From Polyangium fumosum (GTDB taxonomy: Bacteria > Myxococcota_A > Polyangia > Polyangiales > Polyangiaceae), in the NCBI RefSeq assembly GCF_005144585.1, contig NZ_SSMQ01000029.1, positions 1 through 64,000 on the forward strand: a stretch of 64,000 nucleotides of DNA. Reading direction: 5' to 3'. Both the position numbers and the translations under genes were made by a program. Within the stretch, counting starts at the first letter, position 1. The number at the start of each line of letters is the position of its first letter. The notes beneath the pieces are model-generated. The model did not search any database. It worked only from the letters and a program-made list of their open reading frames with translations, and was not told where the DNA came from. This document shows positions 9,732-19,179 of this stretch, piece by piece.

Positions 9732-10351
9732 GCGAGCGGGTGCTCTTCATCGATTACGCACGTTGCATTGGCTGCCAGGCTTGCGTGCAGGCCTGCGAGG
9801 AGTGCGATACACACAAGGGGCAGGCGATGATCCACCTCGAGACCATCCGCCGCCGCGACAGCGTTCAGACGGCGCCGCAGGTGTGCATGCACTGCGAGGA
9901 CCCGATCTGCGCGCGCGTCTGCCCCGCCGACGCCATCAAGCAGACCCCGGACGGCGTCGTGCAAAGCGCACTCGCGCCTCGTTGCATCGGCTGCTCGAAT
10001 TGCGTACTCGCCTGTCCTTTCGGCGTGCCGAAGTATTTCGCCGAGATCGATCAGATGATGAAATGCGATCTCTGCTACGACCGCACCAGCATCGGCAAGA
10101 AGCCGATGTGCGCGACGGTTTGTCCCTCGCAGGCGCTGTCGTTCATGACGAACGACGAATTCGAGCGGACGCGGCGCGGCGTCGCCTTGAACCAATGGGT
10201 CTTCGGCGAGGGCGAGGAGGTCCGGACCAAGGTCTCCGTCGTCGTGCCGCGCGGGCGAGACCGCGTGCACGTGGATCTCATCGAGCTCGGCGGCCGGCCG
10301 AAGGTGGCCGAGCCTGACGATGTGGCGGCGCTGCTCTCGGAGGACGGCTGA
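9728..10351 (+). CDS. 4Fe-4S ferredoxin subunit (DmsB/NrfC-like)
   Basis: 207 aa from TTG 9728, which overlaps the previous stop (TTGA); GTG 9740 is an alternative start. Four cysteine clusters are visible: [11 protein letters not shown] near the start, [28 protein letters not shown] and CDLCYD with CATVCP. This is the sixteen-cysteine, four-cluster pattern of electron-transfer subunits beside molybdopterin enzymes. It would wire the catalytic subunit to the Rieske and membrane subunits. Confidence 0.85.
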   Translation: MSERVLFIDYARCIGCQACVQACEECDTHKGQAMIHLETIRRRDSVQTAPQVCMHCEDPICARVCPADAIKQTPDGVVQSALAPRCIGCSNCVLACPFGVPKYFAEIDQMMKCDLCYDRTSIGKKPMCATVCPSQALSFMTNDEFERTRRGVALNQWVFGEGEEVRTKVSVVVPRGRDRVHVDLIELGGRPKVAEPDDVAALLSEDG

Positions 10352-10866
10352 TGGCGGAACACGACGACACGAGCGAAGGCAGGCGAGAGCGCTGGCGTGA
10401 GGATTTTCCCATCGGCACGCAGGACGATCGATATGTCGCGCGACGCGAGTTTGCGAAATCGCTGACCATCGGCTCGGCGCTGCTCGTCCTCGTCAACGGT
10501 GCCATCGCCGCCGTCGCCCGCTGGGTGCGAAAGCCGGCGCAGATGGGCGAGGAGTCGCGGATCGGCAAGGCCTCCGATCTCCCGACGGGCGGCTCCATGC
10601 TCTTCCGCTATCCGACGGACGAGGACCCTTGTATCCTCGTGCGCACGCGGAGTGGGTCGTTGCGCGCGTATTCGCAGGTCTGCACGCACCTCTCCTGCGC
10701 CGTCGTGCACCAGCCGCAACAGGACGAGCTTCTTTGCCCTTGCCACCGAGGGCGCTTCGACGTGAACGACGGCCGTCCCGTCGCAGGCCCGCCTTTGCGG
10801 CGCCTGCCTCGGGTATGGGTCGAGCAGCGCGGCGACGATGTCTTTGCCGTCGGGAGGGACAGCTAG
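10351..10866 (+). CDS. Rieske 2Fe-2S protein with N-terminal membrane anchor
   Basis: 171 aa. One N-terminal hydrophobic helix (about residues 33-52, LTIGSALLVLVNGAIAAVA) precedes a Rieske domain with CTHLSC and CPCHRGRFD. These are the two cluster-binding motifs, including the extra cysteines that form the disulfide in bc1-type Rieske proteins. The start ATG overlaps the ferredoxin stop. A bc1-type Rieske in a molybdoenzyme operon, without a cytochrome bc1 gene, is unusual. It suggests quinol oxidation by a hybrid complex. Confidence 0.85.
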   Translation: MAEHDDTSEGRRERWREDFPIGTQDDRYVARREFAKSLTIGSALLVLVNGAIAAVARWVRKPAQMGEESRIGKASDLPTGGSMLFRYPTDEDPCILVRTRSGSLRAYSQVCTHLSCAVVHQPQQDELLCPCHRGRFDVNDGRPVAGPPLRRLPRVWVEQRGDDVFAVGRDS

Positions 10867-11135
10867 TGCTCTCCGGCCAGGGCTCGACGCTTTTCTCGGG
10901 CATCAACGCGATGATCGGCATCCTCGCCGCCATCCAGTTATGGCTCGTCGCGGCCTCGCTCGAGGCCCTTTACAGCAACGACCTCGTGACGCCCCAGGCC
11001 GCGTTCGTCGCTTCGTTCATCCTCGCGCTCGTCAATGCGCTGCTCTGCCGGCACGCGCTCTCCTTCGATCGCAGGCGGCGGGAGGAGCGCCGCGCCTCGT
11101 CTCTGCGGAGGGATCGGAGGGTAGGCGCGTCGTGA
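10866..11135 (+). CDS. Small two-helix membrane protein of the molybdoenzyme operon
   Basis: 89 aa from a GTG that overlaps the Rieske stop (TAGTG). Two hydrophobic helices (INAMIGILAAIQLWLVAASL and AAFVASFILALVNALL) are followed by a strongly basic tail. It resembles short DUF6755-type proteins seen beside Rieske/molybdoenzyme genes; I am not certain of that family assignment. Its tight coupling on both sides argues for a structural subunit. Confidence 0.6.
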   Translation: MLSGQGSTLFSGINAMIGILAAIQLWLVAASLEALYSNDLVTPQAAFVASFILALVNALLCRHALSFDRRRREERRASSLRRDRRVGAS

Positions 11136-11710
11136 AGCGGATCCAAAAGAGCATCTGCCTCGGGCTGGGTCTGTCCGTGTTCGCCTCTTCGGGGTGCGGC
11201 GGCGGGCGTGGCGACGGCAAGCTCTCGCCGCAGGAGATGACCGACACGCTCTTCGCGGTGATCTCCGCCAATCGCGAGGCATACGCGACTGCGGTCGTCG
11301 ACCGGCTTCAGTATCAAGAGCAGATCATGGAGGCCAAGGAACATTTCCGCGAGGAGAAGGCGCTGCCCTTGCCCGCGCAGATGCTCCGCATGAGCGCCGA
11401 AACGATCAACCAGAACAAGGACGCGCTCTTCAGCTATGCGCTCCTCTCACCCTGGCCGCTCAACAAGCAGAACGGCCCGCGCACGGAGAGCGAAAAGGTC
11501 GGCCTCCGGAAGGTCGCCGAGACGGGGAAAAGCCATTACACGGAAGAGACGATCGGCGGCAGGACGTATTTTTCTGCGTATTATCCCGACAAGGGTGTCG
11601 TCGAGGCTTGCGTCAAGTGTCACAACGATCACCCGGACAGCCCGCGGAAGGATTTTCGGGTCGGCGACATCCTCGGCGGCATCGTGATCCGCGTCCGGAT
11701 CGACGAGTGA
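11132..11710 (+). CDS. DUF3365 (Tll0287-like) single-haem c-type lipoprotein
   Basis: 192 aa from a GTG overlapping the previous stop (GTGA). A lipoprotein signal ends at a lipobox FASSGC (Cys about 22). The mature part has the PAS-like DUF3365 pattern (LRMSAETINQNKDAL, FSAYYPDKG) and one covalent haem site CVKCH. It is probably the periplasmic electron acceptor or sensor of the complex. It ends the operon. The 185 bp to the convergent protease gene show no clear terminator. Confidence 0.8.
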   Translation: MKRIQKSICLGLGLSVFASSGCGGGRGDGKLSPQEMTDTLFAVISANREAYATAVVDRLQYQEQIMEAKEHFREEKALPLPAQMLRMSAETINQNKDALFSYALLSPWPLNKQNGPRTESEKVGLRKVAETGKSHYTEETIGGRTYFSAYYPDKGVVEACVKCHNDHPDSPRKDFRVGDILGGIVIRVRIDE

Positions 11711-11895
11711 TCGCAGAGCCCATTTCACCAACAGGAAGGACTCCTGCGCCGGCTCTTCGCGCATTTCTGATCGTGCAGGCGTACCTGCGTGGACATCGTC
11801 ATGATCGAAACGGAGCTCCCCTCGTCGTCGGGCCGATCACGCGGTACGCCGAGGTGTGGTGTGTGAGCGACCGGAGTCCGCGCCGCGGCGTTGCC

Positions 11896-12870
11896 TCAGC
11901 AGGCCCGCCGAAGTAGCTCGACGACCCGGTCGACGAGGATCCCTTCATTGCGGAAGAACCGGTCCTTCGAGCCCGGCTCGGGGATCCAGCCGCCGCTATG
12001 GTGTACGGCGACCAGCCTCCACTCCTTGTCGAAGACGGGCGAGCCCGAGGAGCCGGGGAGGGTGTCCGTCAGGTACTGCACGCGGCCCTCGCCCACGTAC
12101 GCCACCAGGTTGTGGAAAAACGAGAGCTGTTTCTGGTCGCCGCCGGGGTGCTGAATGATGTTGACCCGATCGTCGATCCGGAGGGGGGCTGGCTGCAGCT
12201 CGATCGCTCCCCAGCGCGTCGAGGGATCGCCCTTCACCTTGACGATCGTGCAATCGTCCTCGCGGGACGTGGCGAAGAAGGCGTCGGGGTCGAGGGGCAG
12301 CTCCTCCACCTCGGCGTCCCGGCTATCGGCGGTCTTCTGGTAGTTGAAATGCACCTGGGCCCCGGCCGCGATGTCACGGCCGGGAAGCACGTGGTGGTTG
12401 GTGACGAGGAGGTTGTCCGGTATCAAAAAACCCGTGCCGAGCGAGCCGTCGGCGCACTGGATGCGCGCCACGGCATCCGCCCGGCGGATGCCCACGTCCA
12501 GGAAACTTACGGGGACGAGCGCGCTCTGCTTGCCGAAGATCTTCTCGGGGGTCTGGCCGCCGCGGCCACGCCAGTGGAGCGCGGAGATGTCCGGTCCCTC
12601 GGCATAACGCACGTCACTCCCGTTCAGCAGGCGCCGCAATCCCTCGTCGCCGGGGTGCTGCTCAATCGCGTGCAAGAGCACCGCGCGTACCTGTGCCTCG
12701 CCCTGCTTGTTGGCCTCGTCCAGGATGCTGAACCAGGTGAGATCGGCGCGACCTTTGAATTCGATCCGGATGATGTCCAGGCCGACGTCGGTCACGAACT
12801 GGCGCGCCTCGTCCACGGTCGGATACTTCCTCGCCAATGCCTCTCGCAGGGTTCGCTTGTCGGGGTTCAT
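11896..12870 (-). CDS. EAD1-fused trypsin-like serine protease
   Basis: 324 aa. Residues 6-82 form an effector-associated domain 1 (EAD1): LREALARKYPTVDEARQFV, DVGLDIIRI, FKGRADLTW, then LHAIEQHPGDEGL. Residues 110-324 are a trypsin-like protease: VTNHHVL gives His160, REDDCTIV gives Asp206, and LPGSSGSPVF gives Ser275. No signal peptide is present, so it is cytoplasmic. EAD domains are known adaptors that bind their own kind in NTP-dependent conflict systems. The next gene upstream, 28 bp away, ends in a matching EAD1, so this is the likely executioner recruited by that STAND protein. It is the last gene of the minus-strand cluster. Confidence 0.85.
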   Translation of the reverse strand: MNPDKRTLREALARKYPTVDEARQFVTDVGLDIIRIEFKGRADLTWFSILDEANKQGEAQVRAVLLHAIEQHPGDEGLRRLLNGSDVRYAEGPDISALHWRGRGGQTPEKIFGKQSALVPVSFLDVGIRRADAVARIQCADGSLGTGFLIPDNLLVTNHHVLPGRDIAAGAQVHFNYQKTADSRDAEVEELPLDPDAFFATSREDDCTIVKVKGDPSTRWGAIELQPAPLRIDDRVNIIQHPGGDQKQLSFFHNLVAYVGEGRVQYLTDTLPGSSGSPVFDKEWRLVAVHHSGGWIPEPGSKDRFFRNEGILVDRVVELLRRAC

Positions 12871-12898
12871 GATCTCCTCCTCGCCTCTCTCCTTCGAT

Positions 12899-15800
12899 TC
12901 ACCGGCGCCTTCGTAGCGAAAGCTGCCTCTCCAGCTCGATGAGTTCCGGGTCGCTTGGATATTCTTTCAACGCACGCAGCAACAGGTCTTCGATGCGGCG
13001 CTGCTTTTCGGCCTCCGAGCAGATCGAGTTCCAGATCTCCCAACCTCGCCCCGCCCAATGGATTCGCGTCGCATCAAGGCCGACGTCATGGGCGAAGCGC
13101 TGTGCGGCCTCGGGGGTCACGTAGAGCCTCGCCAATGCGTCGCGCAGCCGCGTCACCTCCGCCCTCGTCAGCAGATCCGTCCGCACCGGGCTCCCCGTGT
13201 CGTCGGTGAGCATCCACAGGTTCCCCTGCTCGTCGCCGACGCAGATTCGACCCGTGGCGACTGCAATGCAGCGGAAGCTGCATGCCACGGGGAGCGTCGC
13301 GAGGCAGCTCCCCGTTTCCAGGCTGAAGACCCGCACCGTGCCGTCCTCGGAGGCCGTGATCACGCGCGCCCCGTCCGCGGAGATCGCGCATCCGAAAACG
13401 CACTTGGTATGCCCCTGGATCACGCGCACGAGCTTGCGGCTCTGGATCTCGATGAACTCGAGCCTGCCGTCCTGACGTGCCAGCACCACGTGTCGCCCGT
13501 CGGGCGTGAGGGCACCACAACGAGGACTCGCGGTGCCGAACAAGGCCCGGATCGAGCAGCGAGACGCGACGTCCCATACATAGGTTATCCCGGCCCGCGA
13601 GACCGACAGGACGCGGGTGCCGTCCGTCGTCGTGGCGAGGCTATCCACGCTGGTACCGTGCACAGCGAGCTCCGTGGTGCGTGTGATATCGCTCGAATCT
13701 CTCAGCAAAAGCACCCCATCGGCGGCGCGCGAGCTCGTGATCATCCTGCCGTCGGGCAGCACCACGCAGCCGCTCACCTGGTCCCGGTGCCCCGCAGCAT
13801 CTTGGAGGAGGTCGCTGTCGACGTCCCACACCCGCACGCTCCCGGTTTGCCCGCCCAGCAGCACCGTCCGCCCATCCGCAGAAATGGCACATGCCGTCAC
13901 GACGTCGGCGTACGAGGAAAACGTCTTATGGCACGCGCCCGTCTCCACGTCCCATATCTTCAGCGTTCCGTCCTCGGACGCGGAGACGGAAAAACGCCCG
14001 TCCGGCGTCATGGCACACGCGGTCACCGCTGCGTCGTGCCCGTCCTGCAATCCCAGGCTTTCCGGCCCGCCGAGCTCCCAGAGCCGGAGCGTGCGATCAT
14101 GGGAGCCCGACAGAATGCGCTGACCGTCCGCCGTCGCTGCGAAGGCAGCTACGGCGCCTTCGTGTGCACGGAAGCCGAGAACCCGCTGCTCCCTCGCGAG
14201 ATCCCATACCGCGGCAGTCCCATCGGCCAGTCCACAAAGGACGTGGCGGCCGTCGTGAAGGATCATGCATGCATCGACGCGCCCCTGTCCCGCGCCGAGG
14301 CGCTGGACACACGCGCCGGACACAAGGTCCCATCGATAGAGGGAGCCGTCTCCTGCCGCCGCGAGGACGTGCCCCCCCTCCGGCAGCAGCGCGAGCGCGT
14401 TGATCCACCCTTGATCCTCCGTCCGCCGCGCGGCACGTGAAAGGGCCGCCTCGATGAACCGCAGCGTGTGGATACATTCGCCCGTTTCGAGGTCCCACAC
14501 GCGCACCGATTGATCACGCGAAGCGGAGACGAGCCTTCCAGAAGGGGTGACGAGGCACGCTGTCACGTAATGGTCATGGCCCGACCAGGTGGCGATGCGC
14601 TGGCGCGAGGGGAGATCCCATACCGTGAGGGTACCATCGTCGGAGCCGATCACCAAGTGCCGTCCCTCCGGCGCGAGCGCGCAGGTGGTCGCCCAGCGAT
14701 TGCCGTTGTCCAGCGTATCGATGCAATGCTCCGCGGCGAGATCCCATATCCTCGTCGTTGTATCGTTGGAGGTGCTGACCGCGATCTTGCCGTCGGGGGT
14801 CAGGGCGCATGAAGTGAGGTCGTCGTCGTGCCCCTTCAGGACCTTCACGCAATCCCCGGAGCGCAGCGACCAGAGGCGAAGGCCGCGGTCAGCGGACGCC
14901 GAGAGGACATGGCCGCCGTCCGGGGTCACGACGCAGGCGGAGACGAGCTTGTCGTGGCCCAGAAACGCCCGCAGCCGCGTCGGTCCGAGGCGAACGCCAT
15001 GCAAGAGCCGCAGCGGCGGGGGCTCCGCGTCGAAGTGCAGGAGCCGCGCGATCCGCACATGGGACCACCCAGCGCAGCGCAGGCGGTTGTAGAGCAGCGC
15101 AGGAAGCGACCCGGGATACGCGCAGAGCTGGCTCGACTCTGCGCTGACGGCAGCGAGAATGGCAGAGAGGTCGAGGGACGCGTCTCCGCCGCGGGCGCGG
15201 ATGACGGCCTCGAAGTCTCGCTCGATCGCAGCCACGCTGAGTTCGCGGCACTTCGCTTCGAGGTAGCCGACGTCCACGCAAAGGCGATACGCCTCGTCGA
15301 TGTCCCCGGCTTCGAGCCGATGTGCCACCGCGTGACGGAGGGCATACGCTCGTCGGAAAGGATCGCCGTCCTCGACCGGCCACGCCGCGAGCGTGTCGGC
15401 GAGCAGGCGATTGAACCCGCGCAACAACCGGGGCCCAATTCTCCCCACGATGAACGCGCGGAAATACTCGTGGTACGGCCGATACGCGGGCCGACCCTGG
15501 AGCCATGGCGCGTGCTCCTCCCGTAGAAACGGGCGGGTCGCCTGCAAGAACGCTTCGCTGACGCTCGTCGAGCCCCCGAGCAGTTCGCCGAAATGGTGGC
15601 CTGCGAGCGCCTCGCGGGCGGCGCAAGCGATACCGAGGCCTCGTACGACGAGTTCGTGGTCCGTCTCGCTGAGCGCGTGGAGCCTGGCCCAGATTTGCAT
15701 CAGGAAACCGTCGAGCCCCCGGGGAATGTTCGTGGCGGCACGTCGCTCGACCGGCTGTTCCTCGAGCCAGTCGCGCAGCAGGATGGCGTGAAGCTGGTTA

Positions 15801-16492
15801 CCCCCTGCGCGGCGAACGGCCTCCTCAATGAACGCCTCCTCGAGAGGCGGCATGAACAAGCCCGCGTGGTGCTCCCATAAGGCGCGAACAGCGGCCTCGT
15901 TGGAGCCTTGCCATTCGCTGTGGTCGAGGTCGATGCAGCGCGCACCGCGCTGCATGAGCCATTCGAGGTGCGGATGCATGGGCCTGGAGGCGCAGAAGAT
16001 CACGACCCCACGGGGCAATTCGCTGGGCAGGAAGCTCGGCAGCGGGTTTTGAATCGCCTCGGCGCCGACGACCTCGTCGAGGCCGTCGATCACCAGGATG
16101 AGCCGTTGATCGCCAGGCACGAGGTGGTGCTTCGAGACACGCCGAAGCAAATCGCCGAGGCGCGCCTCCACGGGTAGCTCGGGGTTAACCCGCAGCGGGA
16201 ACAGGTTCTCGATGTGGGCGCAGAGGTTTTGCACGATCACAACAGGGCGGTCCGAACTCCTGTTGCCGCTCCTAATGAAGTGGTACGGCGTCCCCTCCGG
16301 AAGCATGTCGAGGAACTGGTGGACGATGGCCGTCTTGCCAATCCCGGGGCTCCCTTTCAGGAGCACCCATCCACGGCCGGGGGTCCGGTCCCCGGTCAGC
16401 AGGAGCCGGAGCTTTTCGAGCACGTCCGTGCGCCCGAAGAACGGGGCGTCTCGGAACTGCTCGTCCTCGTAATCAATGATCTCGCTGCCCAT
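12899..16492 (-). CDS. STAND NTPase with 14 WD40 repeats and C-terminal EAD1
   Basis: 1197 aa. Residues 18-350 are a STAND/NACHT-type NTPase: Walker A GSPGIGKT at 47-54, Walker B LILVIDGLDE at 131-140, then a helical arm. From about residue 515 to 1100 I count 14 WD40-like repeats ending in WDL/WDV/WEL, enough for two seven-bladed propellers. The last 95 residues are EAD1 (LRDALARLYVTPEAAQRFA, DVGLDATRIHWAGRGWE, ALKEYPSDPELIEL). In such proteins the propellers sense a trigger, the NTPase oligomerises, and the EAD recruits an EAD-tagged effector. The protease downstream carries the matching domain. One late blade (residues 1040-1085) is the best conserved; a few (repeats 10 and 14) are degenerate. 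Confidence 0.88.
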   Translation of the reverse strand: MGSEIIDYEDEQFRDAPFFGRTDVLEKLRLLLTGDRTPGRGWVLLKGSPGIGKTAIVHQFLDMLPEGTPYHFIRSGNRSSDRPVVIVQNLCAHIENLFPLRVNPELPVEARLGDLLRRVSKHHLVPGDQRLILVIDGLDEVVGAEAIQNPLPSFLPSELPRGVVIFCASRPMHPHLEWLMQRGARCIDLDHSEWQGSNEAAVRALWEHHAGLFMPPLEEAFIEEAVRRAGGNQLHAILLRDWLEEQPVERRAATNIPRGLDGFLMQIWARLHALSETDHELVVRGLGIACAAREALAGHHFGELLGGSTSVSEAFLQATRPFLREEHAPWLQGRPAYRPYHEYFRAFIVGRIGPRLLRGFNRLLADTLAAWPVEDGDPFRRAYALRHAVAHRLEAGDIDEAYRLCVDVGYLEAKCRELSVAAIERDFEAVIRARGGDASLDLSAILAAVSAESSQLCAYPGSLPALLYNRLRCAGWSHVRIARLLHFDAEPPPLRLLHGVRLGPTRLRAFLGHDKLVSACVVTPDGGHVLSASADRGLRLWSLRSGDCVKVLKGHDDDLTSCALTPDGKIAVSTSNDTTTRIWDLAAEHCIDTLDNGNRWATTCALAPEGRHLVIGSDDGTLTVWDLPSRQRIATWSGHDHYVTACLVTPSGRLVSASRDQSVRVWDLETGECIHTLRFIEAALSRAARRTEDQGWINALALLPEGGHVLAAAGDGSLYRWDLVSGACVQRLGAGQGRVDACMILHDGRHVLCGLADGTAAVWDLAREQRVLGFRAHEGAVAAFAATADGQRILSGSHDRTLRLWELGGPESLGLQDGHDAAVTACAMTPDGRFSVSASEDGTLKIWDVETGACHKTFSSYADVVTACAISADGRTVLLGGQTGSVRVWDVDSDLLQDAAGHRDQVSGCVVLPDGRMITSSRAADGVLLLRDSSDITRTTELAVHGTSVDSLATTTDGTRVLSVSRAGITYVWDVASRCSIRALFGTASPRCGALTPDGRHVVLARQDGRLEFIEIQSRKLVRVIQGHTKCVFGCAISADGARVITASEDGTVRVFSLETGSCLATLPVACSFRCIAVATGRICVGDEQGNLWMLTDDTGSPVRTDLLTRAEVTRLRDALARLYVTPEAAQRFAHDVGLDATRIHWAGRGWEIWNSICSEAEKQRRIEDLLLRALKEYPSDPELIELERQLSLRRRR

Positions 16493-16522
16493 TTCTTCCT
16501 CGCCTCTGTGGCCGCGTGGAGG

Positions 16523-18406
16523 TCAGGCGCGAGAGGCCGGGCGGGAGCCGCGCGCCTTCTCGAACCGTTCGAGGTTTTCGAGGTCGAGGATGTGGCTGAT
16601 GGGCAGGATCTTGGAGAGGTGCTTCCCTTCCCGAAGCCATTCTTGAAAATGAGCGCGCTGGCCCTGCTCGCTGCGGAACTTGCGGAATGCGTCCAGCATG
16701 CGCTGGTGGCTCTGCTCGAGGACAGCCTTGCGACCTCCCTTCTTGGTGATGTCATCGAGCGTTTTCCATGTGGCCGTCTTCCGATCCGTCGGGAACTCGG
16801 TGCTGCGCAGGATCGCGAACACGCGCTGCTTTGCCTCTTTTCGTGCCGCCGCGATCTGCCTGTTGAGCCCGCCGCTCTGAGTCCCACGGTTGCAGAGCGC
16901 CACGAAGAGCACCTCGCCGAGGCTAGAATCACCATTCCCACAGGGAACCATGATGCGGATGTCGAGCGACTCTCCCTTGGGGGTGACGTCGAAGCGGTAG
17001 CCTCCCTCCAGCCCCTCTGCGCAGTTCTCGACCGCCCAGCCGAAGAGCTTGACGATCTCGACCTCCGACTCGGTCTGCTCCTCGTGATACTGGGCCAGGA
17101 AATCGTTCCAATCCCGCTCGATCTTCTCCTTGGCGGCCTTTGTATCCAGGGCGGCCCCGGTGCTGATGCTCGGGGCGGCTTCAGGCCGGAAGAGCCCTTT
17201 CATCTCCACAATCCCGCCGGCCTCGATGCATGCCTCGCGGAACCGATGGCAGGCGTTGAGCACATCTCGGACGCGCATCCCGTCGCGTCCAAGCACGAAC
17301 TCACGGGGGAAGGGGTAGAGCGGATCCACGACGCCGTGCGCCGGCTTCACGCCCGAGGTCTCGTAAAGATACCCGAGGCGCTGCGCGATGATATGTTCCA
17401 CTTCATTTGCGCTGCGCTCGGCCACGAGCCGGACGGGCGCGGGATCATGTTCGAGTCGGTCCAGCGTCGAACGGGAGAGCTTGGACCGCAGCTTCGTATA
17501 GTAATCCTCGAGGCACGCGATAACGATGATCGACGAGGGCACCTGATCGGCCACGCCGCAAAGCGAGGACGTCACGCGCCGGAACTCCGGCGCGGCGTCG
17601 TCGGAGTGCCAGGTGTCCTCGAATTGATCCACGCAAAGGATGAGCGAGCGGTTGTCGAAGGCAGCGATCAGCCGCCCCAGTTCCTCGACGAGCCGCTGTG
17701 CGTCGTCGTCGCCGGCCTTGGGCGAGATGCTGCCCAGGAAGCGCCGGTCCCCCTCCACGAGCGCCTCGCAGCGCAGGTACTTCACGACCCGTTTTTTCAG
17801 GGCGGGCTCATGGCGCTGCAAGAAAAGCAGTGCGCGGACGAGGTCCAGATCGAGGTCAGCGTAGCGGGGATGCGCGATGAGCCGGTCCGCGGCGCGCTCT
17901 ACCAGCTCGATGATATCGCCCGCGCTGAGGCTCGCCTTTTCATTGAGGGCACGGATCGCATCAGGATCGCCGCATCGTGACGCGATCGCGTTGGAGAGCC
18001 GGAGTAACCCCGACCCCGTGCCCGCGGACTCGTAATAGGCCTGATCGAGCGAGTCGATCAGGTTGCTCATGAGGTAGCGGGGGTAGCTCGTGATCGACGT
18101 CGACATCTGCATGTAGCCGACGAACCCGAGCCCATGGACGTGGACGTGATTGCGGAAGGCGCGGAGCAGGTGCGTCTTTCCGCTTCCGGATTCCCCGAGG
18201 AGCATGAGGATCCGGCCCGAGTCGAGCCCCGGTGGGGTCGTCGCATGCGCGAGCAGCCGCTGGAACTGCGTCCGTGCATCGGCGTGCACGGGCTCGACAT
18301 CGAACGGATCCTCCCGCCAGATCTGGCTACGGTGCTCCACGGAGTGGAACAGGTCTTTCTTGGCTCCCGACAAAAACACCCTGAGCAGGGCATCGTGCTC
18401 CGTCAT
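16523..18406 (-). CDS. P-loop ATPase of the STAND/YcaO cluster
   Basis: 627 aa from ATG 18406; an in-frame ATG at 18418 is possible, but AGGA is better spaced for 18406. Walker A is GESGSGKT at 71-78 and Walker B LILCVDQFED at about 255-264, giving an AAA/ORC-like fold with a large all-helical C-terminal part. A strand-rich segment (DIRIMVPCGNG, GEVLFVALCN) near residues 475-510 could be a second small domain. I do not recognise a specific family. Genes of this kind sit beside STAND or peptide-modifying genes as regulatory or motor ATPases. It lies 30 bp upstream of the STAND gene in the same orientation. Confidence 0.6.
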   Translation of the reverse strand: MTEHDALLRVFLSGAKKDLFHSVEHRSQIWREDPFDVEPVHADARTQFQRLLAHATTPPGLDSGRILMLLGESGSGKTHLLRAFRNHVHVHGLGFVGYMQMSTSITSYPRYLMSNLIDSLDQAYYESAGTGSGLLRLSNAIASRCGDPDAIRALNEKASLSAGDIIELVERAADRLIAHPRYADLDLDLVRALLFLQRHEPALKKRVVKYLRCEALVEGDRRFLGSISPKAGDDDAQRLVEELGRLIAAFDNRSLILCVDQFEDTWHSDDAAPEFRRVTSSLCGVADQVPSSIIVIACLEDYYTKLRSKLSRSTLDRLEHDPAPVRLVAERSANEVEHIIAQRLGYLYETSGVKPAHGVVDPLYPFPREFVLGRDGMRVRDVLNACHRFREACIEAGGIVEMKGLFRPEAAPSISTGAALDTKAAKEKIERDWNDFLAQYHEEQTESEVEIVKLFGWAVENCAEGLEGGYRFDVTPKGESLDIRIMVPCGNGDSSLGEVLFVALCNRGTQSGGLNRQIAAARKEAKQRVFAILRSTEFPTDRKTATWKTLDDITKKGGRKAVLEQSHQRMLDAFRKFRSEQGQRAHFQEWLREGKHLSKILPISHILDLENLERFEKARGSRPASRA

Positions 18407-18474
18407 CGTATTACCCATCCTTTCTTTCTCGTGGCGTCGATGTGCGTCGCCCGGGGCCCTGCCCAGCGTCCGCC

Positions 18475-19176
18475 TCAGATGCGTACGAAGTGGAACGTCC
18501 CGTTCAGGTGGCCGATCTCCGAGTCCTCGACGTCCGCCGGTGCCATGGCCTGCACCAGGTCGGCGCGGCTCAACGCCAAGAGCTTGCCGCGATGGGCCGC
18601 GACGAGGCGCTCCTTGAATGCATTCACATCGCCGATGGCAAAACCCTCGCCTTCGAGTTGCCGGATGACATGCGAGACGAAGACTTTGTTCTCGCCGAAC
18701 CGCCCGGACTTCGACCCCCGCGCGGCCGAAAGCACGCGCTGCGCGAAGGTGCTGTCGTCCTTGGGCAGGGGCAGCAGCTTCTTTTCCGGTGGCGGCGGCG
18801 CAGCCTGCACCCCGTTCAACAGGGCAGTCATCAACATGACGATGAAGACGAGGAAGATCCGGATCTTGAGGGTCCTCCAGTCGGCGCTTTTGGGGAGCGA
18901 TGAGAGCTGGAGCGCTTTGAGGATCTCGACCTTGCCATTCGGCGTGAGCTGGTAAGAGGCTCTCCGTACCGACTTGAGCAACCCTGCCTTCACGAGGAGC
19001 GAAATCTCCGCGGTGATAACTTGGAGCCGCTCGGCTTTGGTGCTCCGCCAGAGTTGGAGGAGCGGGCCGATGCCGGTTTCGATCTTGCTCGCCGTCCCCC
19101 CTTCGGCGTGCCCGAGCAGCCAGCCGAGGATGAGGACGCCGAGCGGGGACAAGAAATGCGTTTCCGTGGTCTTCAT
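18475..19176 (-). CDS. Winged-helix membrane protein with C-terminal domain shared with the protein at 55684-56643
   Basis: 233 aa. Residues 1-95 look like a winged-helix unit (ITAEISLLVKAGLL, SYQLTPNG wing). A transmembrane helix follows (IRIFLVFIVMLMTALLNG, about 108-125), then a Pro-rich linker. The C-terminal 95 residues read FAQRVLSAARGS, FVSHVIRQL, AFKERLVAAHRGKLLAL, SRADLVQAM, then TFHFVRI. The same succession occurs twice in the 319-aa protein at 55684-56643. It is 3 bp downstream of tfuA, so it is part of the same unit. Its role could be to tether or read out the system at the membrane. Confidence 0.6.
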   Translation of the reverse strand: MKTTETHFLSPLGVLILGWLLGHAEGGTASKIETGIGPLLQLWRSTKAERLQVITAEISLLVKAGLLKSVRRASYQLTPNGKVEILKALQLSSLPKSADWRTLKIRIFLVFIVMLMTALLNGVQAAPPPPEKKLLPLPKDDSTFAQRVLSAARGSKSGRFGENKVFVSHVIRQLEGEGFAIGDVNAFKERLVAAHRGKLLALSRADLVQAMAPADVEDSEIGHLNGTFHFVRI

Positions 19177-19179
19177 GGG

